This document shows positions 1-14,556 of a DNA stretch of 64,000 nucleotides, piece by piece; the stretch's first letter is position 1; every line of letters starts with the position of its first letter. A program made the translations under genes and the position numbers. Below the pieces are notes generated by a model. It worked only from the letters and a program-made list of their open reading frames with translations. It was not told the origin of the DNA and made no database searches. The stretch lies in the NCBI GenBank assembly GCA_943737045.1, contig CALSFV010000471.1, positions 48,203-112,202 of the forward strand. The letters run 5' to 3'. Source of the stretch: Parapristionchus giblindavisi (taxonomy: Eukaryota; Nematoda; Chromadorea; Rhabditida; Diplogasteridae).

Positions 1-3000
1 TTTTTCCATATATGCTTACTAATGAAGTAGTTAAGATAAAAGGAAATGAATACCTCAATATCTAAATCATCAGATAAAGATCCTGTAGAAGTATTCCATT
101 TATTATTCCCTTCTTCTACTCCATCAGCCTTAAAATTATAGGTACAGTATATACATTAATAATGATACATGGGCGGGGTATATGGAGCTCCATTCAAAAG
201 GGGGAATCCGAACTTAAAATTGGATAAAAAGGGTTAATTTTACAGGGGCATTCAAAAATTTTAAAAATTTCATCTAACTAGGGAATGGTTTCTTTGATGC
301 ATGAAATTACGGTTAGTGACATACATATCGATAATCAGCATGGTCGTAAGAATCAACTTTAAAAAGCTGCGGTTGATCGATTTTGAATTTTGAAAAAAAA
401 ACCCGTCGCATGTCCGCCGCACGATCAAACAACGATCATTCACCCTTCCATAGGGGAAGGGAAATGAATCATTTTCATAGGCGGAAGTGTGAGTTCTCAA
501 TCTCAACCGAGCTGTGGTATAGTGGTAAGTGCACAAGGTCTTTGCTTTTTGCCCACGAGTTCAATTCCCCCGAGAACATTTTATGTCGGCATATTTCTTT
601 AACAATGAACACTGATGTTTCAATGGAAATCAAGTCCAAAATTTCTATTTATTTTTGTTTTTGCTACTTTTTTTGCTGTCTTTTGTTTGTAATGAATGTG
701 TTTATTTCTGGAATTTTATATGAAATCAAACAACACCAACTTTGTTTGAACACGGAAGGCACATACTTTGCAAGCTGTTGTGTTATTGTTTGATCGTTGT
801 GTTGAACATTTATGTTAGTGTTGTCTATGAATTCCATGAAGTATTTACAGTTATTTGAATTTTTACAAAGTTGGTGTTGTTTGATTTCATATAAACTTCC
901 GGAATTAAACACATTCATTACAAACAAAAGACAGCAAAAACAAAAAAAATTAGACAAAAAAAGTAAAAAAACAAAAAAAAAGAAATTTTGGACTTGATTT
1001 CCATTGAAACATCAGTGTTCATTGTTATATAAATATGCCGACATAAAATGTTCTCGGGGGAATCGAACTCAAGGGCAAAAAGTAAAAACCTCGGGCACTT
1101 ACCACTATACCACAGCTCGGTTGAGATTGAGAACTCACACTTCCGCCTATGAAAATGATTCATTTCCCTTACCCTATGGAAGGGTGAATGATCGTTGTTT
1201 GATCGTGCGGCGGACATGCGACGGGTTTTTTTTCAAAATTCAAAATCGATCAACCGCAGCTTTTTAAAGTTGATTCTCACTAAGTCGACCATGCTGATTA
1301 TCGCTATGTATGTCACTAACCGTAATTTCATGCACCAAAGAAACCATTCCCTAGTAAACGTCATTTTTACAGGGGCACCCACAAGCCGAAGCCCATGTAT
1401 GATAATAATATACTAATATACTTCTAACTATGAAAATATAATAGATAAAGTAAAGTATATTACTGATGCCAATCGACATAATCCTTCTTTTGATGAATCT
1501 TCATTAGATGTAGAAGGACAATTTGATAATAGAGGACAACTAAATTAGATATATTGACATTATATGATATATAGTGAGTAATACATGTAATCATGAGATG
1601 GATATCTAGACATGGAATCATCCCTTTGTCGATACAAGAATCTATAATAGAATCAATCTATGATATCAATCAATATATATTGATTACCTCTTTAAGAATG
1701 GATCATTATTGATTCGTGGATCAATATTATCACTATCATTACATGCACATACATCATCTGCATTATCGTCTCCTTTACAACTTCCATATGATTGTTGTAA
1801 CTTTCGTTGACGAGTTTCAACCTTCAATCAATCATTCATCTACTATAATATTCAACTCCCATATCTACACACAACCGTAACCTTCATTTTGATATCATAG
1901 ATTCATTCACTTCACGAATATATTAATAATTCATGTATTGACAATCTATCTATCAATCTACCGTAAACCTCATCTAATACAACATAACCATATGAATGAT
2001 AATAATAAAACTTACTCTTTCTCTCTTTTTCTCATCTTTCTTAGCTTGTTTTTCTCTTGTTACTTCAAGGAATTTGTGAGCAAGTTTATGAGAAGAAGAA
2101 TGAGGAGATAGACAACGAGTAACGAGTATCATCTCAATTGAATGAATATATGATATAAGAGATAGAAGAGGAATGGAAGGAGATGATACCTTGAATGATG
2201 GATCCAATTCCTTATTCTTACATGCTTCATCCATTTCAAGTACCGAGAATATCTTAATTCACAATATTATACATTAAATAATGAAACTATAAAGAATTGA
2301 AAGAAAACAGTGAGATACTTATAAGAACTATAAAAAATCATTTTTTAAATGCATTTTGGTTAAATGGGATATTTATAAGGATGAAATGTCCTATTGTACT
2401 TTATGTAAACGCTCATAGCACTGCATGACTATAATATAAATACAGTTTAAATGAGCATTATCTTTGCAGAAATACGTTTTAAAATATATCATATCTGATA
2501 ATCTCGGTGTCAAATTAGGAGAAGGGGCCACAGAGAGATAAATCACTCAATGTTTAAAGGTATTACATTTATCAATTAATGATTGACATAGATATAAATG
2601 ATAGATAGATGGGAAAGATACCGTAACATGTTCATCCTTTTCTTTCATAATACAATTAGGTCCTGATGCTTTAGGTCTACCAATAGGAGATTTATCGATT
2701 GGTGAACCTTCTTGAGGTACAGATAATCGACGTTCATTATATGAATCATATATGAGATTGTTAGTATGTGCATGAATTAACATTCTTTCGATATCTTCAC
2801 GAGGACTGAAAGGGACGATATCATATAATAGACAATCAAACAATCTATTTTTTACGTGCTTATTACTTTAAAAATTTTTTTTCTGTTTTAAATTAATGAA
2901 ATAATAAGTAAACCAAATTTTAAAAATATGTACGGCTTTCGATTGAGAGGAGAATATATTTGTTTGAGTGAAGTCTCAGGACAATGCTCTTCTAATCCAG

Positions 3001-3197
3001 GAGGTGGTACAAGCTCAATTTATTTTATTATTAAATTATTAATAATGTAGAAAGAATGAAATAGATACCGTAAGATTATTATAAATATTAGTAGATGGAT
3101 AAGATAATGATCCTCCTTCTTTTATATCTCTTTCATTTACACTTACATCACTATTATTACGAGATGATGAACTTACTCCATCTGCCACTACAATCAT
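1..3197 (-). CDS. Unrecognised protein, 5' part (gene runs off the left edge)
   Basis: Hand-built model with eight exons: 3069-3197, 2934-3013, 2622-2844, 2190-2252, 2016-2132, 1688-1821, 1464-1539 and 54-128. The phases agree at all seven junctions and give 299 residues before the frame leaves the window. The start is the first ATG (MIVVADGVSSSS). The product is polar: a Ser-rich N-terminus, a segment LFDCLLYDIVPFSPREDIER in exon 3, then RPKASGPNCIMKEKDEHV, a Lys/Arg-rich stretch EKQAKKDEKKRER (likely helical) in exon 5, and Asp/Asn-rich acidic sequence. There is no signal peptide or membrane segment. I do not recognise the family. The intron between 129 and 1463 is almost filled by a transposable element nested in another. 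Reading the 48-140 stretch on the plus strand also gives a short ORF, but only the minus reading has good splice sites in phase. Next gene to the right is PTEN, also on the minus strand, 4.2 kb away. Confidence 0.6.
168..1401. mobile_element. hAT-like MITE, interrupted by a tRNA foldback element
   Basis: Outer pieces 168-277 and 1355-1401 join to give a short element with ends CATGGGCGGGG and CCCATGTATG, the same family as the uninterrupted copy at 22034-22171. Flanks ATAATGAT and ATAATAAT fit an 8 bp target duplication with one mismatch, typical of hAT elements. It lies in the last visible intron of the first gene. Confidence 0.6.
278..1354. mobile_element. Foldback element with tRNA-derived Pol III boxes in both arms
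   Basis: A 1077 bp inverted repeat with termini CTAGGGAATGGTTTCTTTG and its complement, flanked by TAA on both sides (275-277 and 1355-1357), a 3 bp TWA target duplication of PIF/Harbinger type. Arms are about 500 bp and nearly complementary. The left arm at about 509-575 reads TGGTATAGTGGTAAGTGC (A box) and GAGTTCAATTCCCC (B box); the right arm carries the mirror copy at about 1045-1115. It therefore looks like a tRNA-derived sequence captured and duplicated in a TIR element. No transposase is encoded. Compared with the intact copy at 22034-22171, the insertion point in the host MITE is clear. Confidence 0.7.
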
Positions 3198-3460
3198 TTC
3201 TTATTATTATTTATTTTATTATTTCAATGAATCAACATATCGTCAATTAGATAATATCATTCCAACTATACCAAATACGACTCTCACAAAGGAATGAATT
3301 TACAAGGGAAATATTTAACCTTACCACAAAATTCTCTAATTTTGATACCTTGACGTAAATCTTCATGGGGCAAGGATCCCGAAAAGTTTCAACAGTATCC
3401 CATTCGCGTTTTAAGCCTCTTTTTTCGGCTTCTGAAAAAAGCACTAGATTTGCCTCTCAC

Positions 3461-3818
3461 CAGGGTTGTGCGGAAAATATTTTTCGGAAAAAATTTCGGA
3501 AAACTTTTTTTCCGGTCTAAAATACCGGAAAAAAACCGGAAAATCGGAAAATTTTCTGAAAAACGCATTTTCTTGTGTTTCATATAACAATTTCTTTCGA
3601 AAACGATCAAAGCATACATAGGAATGATCAAAAATCATTTTGCCAGTCTGATAAAAGTGACCAAAAAATCTTCAAATGTTGTGTTTCATATGTATTTTTT
3701 TATTCTGTAGAGCATTTAATTTTTTTCCGGTTTTCCGGTATTTTTTCGGAAAATTTTCCGGTCGGAAAATTTACCGAAAAGGGGTCGGAAAAAACGGAAA
3801 ATTTTCCGCACAACCCTG
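3461..3818. mobile_element. hAT-like MITE (CAGGGTTGTGCGG family), copy 1
   Basis: A foldback with termini CAGGGTTGTGCGGAAAA and its complement ending ACCCTG, rich in TTTTCCGG motifs. The 8 bp duplication CCTCTCAC lies on both sides (3453-3460 and 3819-3826), as expected for hAT transposition. It sits in the left arm of the 3303-5340 foldback; the right arm at about 5190-5200 is the empty site. A second copy is at 24573-25092. Confidence 0.8.
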
Positions 3819-3848
3819 CCTCTCACCCCCTCGTTCTTACTGCGTAAT

Positions 3849-4181
3849 CACGGCGGTTCAATGAAGAGAAATCCCTACATTTAACTTTGGCTTGAAGCCT
3901 CTTGCATTACGAAAAATCGGCAAAGTTGATTTGCACAGGGCGGGATTCGAACCTACGAGTTTCGGATAGATACACAAAAGCTCTACCCACTAAGCCATAT
4001 CGGCATGTCTCGCGAATCGTAAAACTCGATGATAGGTTTAGCCAGAAGCGAGCGCCCAGATATACCGTAGTCAACTTTCGCGCTGGGAGAACCTAGATGT
4101 TTTAGTGTTTATCATCACTCAGTTTGCGATACTTTCTTTCTCCGGCAAGAGCTTCTTAGTTACTATCATTGAGCCGCCGTG
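3849..4181 (-). mobile_element. TIR element with tRNA-derived core (CACGGCGGTTCA family), copy A
   Basis: A 333 bp element with termini CACGGCGGTTCAATG and CATTGAGCCGCCGTG and a 5 bp duplication GTAAT on both sides. On the minus strand the core reads like a tRNA: TATGGCTTAGTGGGTAGAGC (A box) and GTAGGTTCGAATCCCGCC (B box and T arm), at about 3935-4010. The anticodon arm does not fold properly, so I do not call a functional tRNA. Copy B has the same length and is nearly identical; copies C and D are 347 bp. Confidence 0.8.
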
Positions 4182-4857
4182 GTAATAGACTCCCGGAAGG
4201 GAGTTCAGGGAAACAACGGAACGAGTGGTGTAGTGGTTTGGAGCGCTTGCGCTCACTCCGATTTTTGGTAGTTCAATTCCTCAATGAAAGCAAATATTTT
4301 TGCTGTTTTTTCTTCTTCTATGCATTGTAAAAACGATATTTTTACTTTGAAAAATTCTTTAACCGAAACAATAATGCAATAAACTTTAACTATGAAAACA
4401 ACTATGGAAATTTAAAAAAATAACAAAGTAGAAGGGCTACATGAACAAGATACCCACATATATCCTAATTGCACTGCTCATTCTCATCTCTTGGGTTTGC
4501 TGATTTAATTTCCTATGGCTTTTAAAAGGGTGGTCATTTTGCTTTCATTGTTTGTGGAGAAATCTCCATAGATGTTGATTATGGGTATCGTGTTCATGTA
4601 GACCTTCTACTTTGTTATTTTAAAAATTTCCAAAGTTGTTTTCATAGTTGAAGTTTATTGCATTATTTTTTCGGTTAAAGAAAATTTTCAAAGAAAAAAT
4701 ATCGTTTTTACAATGCATAGAAAAAACAGCAAAAATATTTGCTTTCATTGAGGAATTGAACTACCAAAAATTGGAGTGAGCGTAAGCGCTCCAGACCACT
4801 ACACCACTCGTTCTGTTTTCTCCCTGAACTCACTTCCGAGAGTCTATTACGCAGTAA

Positions 4858-5178
4858 TGCATCGTTACATTTGCCTGACGCGCCTACGCTGTCACGTAAA
4901 AAACGTTACATTCGACGACGCGCGCGTCGGCGTCATTTTTGGAGTGTGTTGGGTCTCAAGTGGAAAACCCTGATTGTCATCAGGGACACGGTGGGAAGTT
5001 ACCGTAACCATCGATCAATAATGGTTGGCTACCGTAACTTTTTACCGTACAACTGATGACATTCAGGGTTTTCCACTAGGGACCCAAGACACTCCAAAAG
5101 TGACGCCGACGCGCGCGTCGCCAAATGTAACGTTTTTTGCGTGACGGCGTAGGCGCGTCAGGCAAATGTAACGATGCA
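4858..5178. mobile_element. Tourist/Harbinger-like MITE (GCATCGTTACATTTGC family), copy 1
   Basis: A 321 bp inverted repeat with termini TGCATCGTTACATTTGC and its complement, GC-rich for this window, flanked by TAA on both sides (TWA duplication). Long arms continue with CGACGCGCGCGTCG and GGGTTTTCCACT motifs. It sits in the right arm of the 3303-5340 foldback; the left arm near 3832 (CGTTCTTACTGCG) is the empty site. A shorter relative is at 53186-53294. Confidence 0.8.
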
Positions 5179-5500
5179 TAAGAACGAGGGGGTGAGAGGC
5201 AAATCTAGTGCATTTTTCAGAAGCCGAAAAAAGGGCTTAAAATACTGTTGACCTAACTTTTCGGGATCCTTGCCCCATAAAGATTTACGTCAAGGTATCA
5301 AAATTAGAGAATTTTGAGGTAAGGTTAAATAGTTGCCTTGTTAGTCTGAGAAGTTGAGCAAAATGAAGGTCATAACGATATTCAGCACAGTGGAAAACAT
5401 TTTTAAAATCAGCAAATTAAAAAATGCAAAAATACATTGTAGCCAAAAAGTCATGGGACACTTTTTCATTTTTTTAAAGCTTTTGATCCAGGAAAGCAAT

Positions 5501-6740
5501 CAAGGTGATCTTTTGAGTCAATGTACAGAATTGATCAAGGGATACAACATGATGTGTTGGCATAATTAAATTAGTTCACTGTTGCAAAGTAATGACGCTA
5601 TCGAAATACACTTTTTTTGAAAATTTAAACTTCTTTAGTGAAAGGTCCTCTTCTTCTGAAACATTGTGAGAGTGGAGATCCCCACTAGGGCTGCACAGTC
5701 AAACAATCCGGGATGGATCCGACTCCAATTTCGAGCTGTAGCTCGATTGCAAGATCCCCAAAATATATAACTCAGCTTCTAGATGTGCCAACGACCCGTC
5801 CTAAGCGCCAAAATGATGCTAGTGGCGAGTAATGCTTATCCCCAGATTACCGTAGTCATAGCTCGCCATTTGCCCTCAGGGCATAAAATAATTTTATGGG
5901 GAGGACTGAATTTGAAACACTACCATTCAGAGAACAGGTCTTCTAAAATTATGGTTCCTGCAGCTTTGCAATAAATATATCATATATTTATTTCCCTTAT
6001 TTTGGTTTAGTTCCGATTCCTTTCAGACCCGTAGCAAAAGTTATGCTGAGTTCTACTCGGTTTCAGCGATCAAAGATCAAAATACAAAGATCAAAGATTG
6101 AAGTTTGGCAAAAGTGTGAAAACTTTTGTGAAAATCTCTAACATGCATAGGTGCTTTGAAAATAAGAAATTTCATCAATAGAGGCCGAGAGACGACAACA
6201 GTGAGAGAGAAAGCGCAAGAGAGTAGACCTCAGCATAACTTTTGCTACGGAAATAAATAAATGATATATTGCAAAGCTGCTTGTGCAGGAACCATAATTT
6301 TAGAAGACCTGTCCTCTGAACGGTAGGGTCTCAAAATCAGTCCTCCTCAAAAAAATTATTTTATGCCCTGAGGGAAAATGGCGAGCTATGACAACCGTAA
6401 TCTGGGGATAAACATTACTCGCCACTAGCATCATTTCATCACTTAGAACGGTTCGTTAGCACATCTAGAAGCTGAGTTATATATTTTGGGGATTAAAGTT
6501 GCAACCCTGCTACATCTTGAAATCGGAGTCGGAGCCATTCCGGATTGTTTGACTGTGAAGCCCTAGTGGGGGTCTCTACTTTCATAATGTTTCAGAAGAA
6601 AGGGACATTTCACTAAAGAAATATAAATTTTCAAAAAAGTGTATTTCGATAGCGTCATTACTTTGGAACAGTGAACTCATTTAATTAAGTCAACACATCA
6701 TGTTGTATCCCTTGATAAATCTGTATGCAAATTTAATCAA
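5501..6740. mobile_element. Foldback element, about 1.2 kb
   Basis: Two arms of roughly 500 bp (about 5515-6055 and 6225-6735) are inverted copies with scattered differences; for example CAAGGGATACAACATGATGT near 5537 pairs with its complement near 6700, and GCAAAAGTTATGCTGAG near 6034 with its complement near 6230. The loop is about 170 bp. The outer ends CAAGG and CCTTG resemble the neighbouring 3303-5340 element, but I could not find a clean target duplication. No protein signature. Confidence 0.6.
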
Positions 6741-6827
6741 TAACGCCTTGCTAGTTTTTTTGCAGAAAACTTTGCTGTTATGCTAGGATGATTTCAAAGG
6801 AGACTTGGCGTAGTGGTACGGTTTGTA

Positions 6828-6903
6828 GAGGTGATGAGAAGTTAAGAGATCGAGATAGGACAATGGATAATGAATTGAAAAAGAGAAAGATGGATAATGT
6901 CTA
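6828..6903 (+). other. Possible lone exon or gene fragment
   Basis: After a splice-like TTTGTAGAG, the plus strand reads DEKLRDRDRTMDNELKKRKM and then DNV and a stop at about 6903, a codon pattern like the real exons nearby. No partner exon could be joined: upstream is the 5.5-6.7 kb foldback. A tRNA A-box-like TTGGCGTAGTGGTACGG lies at about 6805. It may be a 3' remnant of a disrupted gene or chance. Confidence 0.2.
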
Positions 6904-7417
6904 GGTGAAGTTCTTATTCATTCATTCAGTCATCCAATCTCATCTCACATCATCATAATAATAAATCTTGTATCACTTCAATAATAATAGTGAATATGGG
7001 TGGTAATAAAATAAAATAACATGATGATGAAAAGTGCAATGAGATCTTTCACCTAATTCTATTCTTTTCTGTTCGCATTTGACAATATTTTTTTTTAAAT
7101 TATAATTACGCATTATTTATGGGAATTGTTTCTCAAAATGTATGCACCTTCATGATACAAGGGACTGATAAAGGAATGAGGAATCTAAAAGAAAGACAAA
7201 AGTTTCATGTATACCACTGCACACATGTATCGTTTGAAACTATCCAACGACAACATTCTTAATGCGGCAAACCATAGCCAAGCAGTATTCATCAGATTTG
7301 AATAATCACTAATCTTGAATATAGTCTTTACTAACAATAAATTGACTATGCTAATTAGCGATATGAACTTCATTTTGCACAACAGACCTTTGTCAGCATG
7401 CAAAAGAATGAATGTGA

Positions 7418-12237
<4,820 letters not shown>

Positions 12238-13364
12238 TTGGACCTTGTGTTCTATTCACCCAACGAGACAATGAACATGAATGTGGATTGATACTCTGAA
12301 AGAAATGGATGATGAGGAATAGACAAGGAGAAGGATAAGTGAACGAGAGAGAAGCCTTTGATAACGAGTGTCCAGTAAACGAGGAATTGACATAATCCCG
12401 CCCCTTTCATACATTTATATGTCGTAAGCACGAAATAAGATATCTATATTATATTGAATAATGATTGGGGACACAGAATAACACAAGCGCATCCATGAAA
12501 AGGAGCAAATGTGTGGGAAAACAACTATATATTTACTGATATTCAATAATCCAGTGAAATTTCCCACAACAATTATATTCCAAATAGGCGATCTCTAATT
12601 CAACTTCGTGGGAGCGAATCACACAAATAATAATCAGCTAACGCGGTCCAGATTCGAGGGTAAATGACTTGCGTGATACTATTCCAATTCTCTCATTCAT
12701 CGTTATTGAATTAGGAATCGAAAAGAGAAGTAAAGGAAAAGATTGTATTGGAGTCATTGTTGGTTAATCGATATATGGGACATTCGGATGGAAAGTAAAG
12801 TACATGGAGTATGTACTATCTCAGTGCACACACGAGTCTCATACCTAGCTTAGCGACAATATACTCAAATTTTTGAATAATAAACGATATTCACGTTTAA
12901 ATTAAGCATACGACATAAACAGATGTTAAAACAATTTTTTTGTTGAAAATTACAAATTAGAAAGTGCAATACAAGTTCATTTCTACAAATTATATCAAAA
13001 GCTCTCTAATCCACCCTTATTACGTGGGCATTTTATGCATGAATATGGCGATCTATCAAATAAAGGTAACAAAACAGAGGAAAAGGTGTTAGAACAACAT
13101 TGAACTTGGCCATACAATATCAATCGATCTAATTCATTGAATTTTGTTGACTCCTGAACAGAATGTAGAAAACCAGTAAATTTTGAACATTTGAGTTCAC
13201 CACCTTTTTTTAAGGTGAGTACTTTTGTGTATTCGTTTATGTTATTTTGTTGTTATCAGTATATGATTTAAACATTGATGATAAAATTTAAAAAAAAACT
13301 CTGGGTGCACCGTGCCATCTTCCAAATGTTAATGAGATAAGTTTATTATTTGCATTCAGGTAGA
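12238..13364. promoter_or_regulatory. Divergent intergenic region between PTEN and GAR1
   Basis: 1.1 kb between two start codons that face away from each other, so it should hold both promoters. I see no repeats, ORFs or RNA genes. The plus-strand end carries TTTGCATTCAG five bases before the GAR1 ATG, a good 3' splice site with no obvious donor nearby, so a trans-splice or 5'UTR intron acceptor is possible. Confidence 0.4.
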
Positions 13365-14340
13365 ATGTCGTTCCGTGGGCGCGGTGGCGGTGGAAATCGA
13401 GGCGGCGGATTCCGAGGGGGTAGAGGCGGTGGTGGACGCGGAGGTGGTCGTGGAGGTTTTGGAGGAGGACGAAACTTTGATCAAGGTCCACCAGAGGAGG
13501 TTGGCCGTAAAATGTTTCCTTAAATTGTTACTATTTCCCCGTGTGTTCAACTTATTTATTGGGTGTTGTAGGTTATCGAAGTTGGCTTCTTCCAACACAC
13601 TTGCGAAGATGATATCGTTTGTCATACAACTTGTGGTAAAATTCCATACTTTAACGCTCCCATCTTCTTCGAAAACAAGGAACAGTTAGGAAAAGTCGAT
13701 GAAATCTTTGGCGGTCCTGTCGATAATGTAAGTTTTAATGCTTATTTAAACGTTACTCTTTCCAATTTATTACTATTCATTTTAAGGGATTCTCGGTAAA
13801 GCTGTCAGATGGTATTAAAGCATCATCGTTCAAAGAAAATCAAAAGGTTTCGAATTTTTATTACATTGACAAATCGTTATGCTTAGTTGTTGTATTATAA
13901 TATGCGGTTTGTTATAGGTATATATTGATCCGGCTAAGTTGCTTCCTGTGGAACGTTTCCTCCCTCAAGCTCCAGGTTCACGTGGAAGAGGGCGTGGTGG
14001 TGCACGAGGCGGCAGAGGTGGTGATAGAGGAGGACGAGGAGGATTTGGTGATAGAGGCGGCAGAGGTAGAGGAGGTTTTGGTGGAGGACGTGGTGGATTC
14101 GGAGATAGAGGTGGTAGAGGACGAGGTGGCTTCGGTGGCGGAGACAGAGGAGGACGAGGTGGTTATGGTGGTGGAGATAGAGGAGGCTACGGTGGCGGAG
14201 ATAGAGGAGGAAGAGGAGGTTACGGCGGACGCGGTGAATTCAATAGAGATGGAGGTGATAGAGGACGGGGTGGAGGATTCAAGAGAAGTTTTGAAGGAGG
14301 TGCTGGTGGGGAAGGAAAGAGAACAAAGTTCGACGAGTAA
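13365..14340 (+). CDS. GAR1: GAR1, H/ACA small nucleolar ribonucleoprotein subunit
   Basis: Four exons (13365-13499, 13572-13727, 13787-13846, 13918-14340), 257 aa. GAR1 is one of four core proteins of H/ACA snoRNPs, which turn uridines of rRNA and snRNA into pseudouridine in the nucleolus and Cajal bodies. It has the classic layout: an N-terminal RGG block ([19 protein letters not shown]), the central fold ([29 protein letters not shown] and [15 protein letters not shown]) and a long C-terminal [14 protein letters not shown] block, which binds RNA and is usually arginine-methylated. Length is slightly above the human 217 aa because of the longer C-terminal repeats. The start follows a splice-like TTGCATTCAG. 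Antisense and +1 ORFs through the GGN repeats are artefacts of the repeat. Confidence 0.96.
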
Positions 14341-14556
14341 ATACCTCATCTTCATTGTTATGTCATTATTTCATTCACTTTCATACTCATTTAACACAAT
14401 TGTTATCTTTGTTCTTGTTGCACGTTGTTCCACTGTTGATAAACGGTACGCTAGTATGCAATTTTTCTTTATTATACTATACATTTATCAATTACATGAA
14501 ATAGTTACATAAATATTTTTAAAATATGGGAAGCAAAGTACTACACGCGGTAGTAA

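Larger units (their letters stand above)
3303..5340. mobile_element. Foldback element with tRNA-like arms and three nested insertions
   Basis: Outer inverted repeats begin CAAGG at 3303 and end CCTTG at 5340, with TTA on both flanks (3300-3302, 5341-5343). Arms pair from 3303-3460 to about 5190-5340, and again inward. Near the centre each arm has a tRNA-like unit: plus strand about 4218-4285 with TGGTGTAGTGG (A box) and AGTTCAATTCC (B box), and the mirror at about 4745-4810. Removing the three nested elements listed separately leaves roughly 1.0 kb. No ORF of interest. Confidence 0.7.

Noticed and set aside
48..143. Plus-strand ORF MNTSISKSSDKDPVEVFHLL at the left edge
   Set aside because: The minus-strand reading has good splice sites at both ends and joins the upstream exons in phase.
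3902..4096. 64-residue ORF repeated at 14953-15147
   Set aside because: It is conserved only because both are copies of the tRNA-core TIR element; it runs antisense to nothing coding and is absent in frame from copies C and D.
13375..14512. Long overlapping ORFs on both strands over the GAR1 gene
   Set aside because: Glu/Val-rich and Ser/Thr-rich frames come from shifted or antisense reading of the RGG codons.
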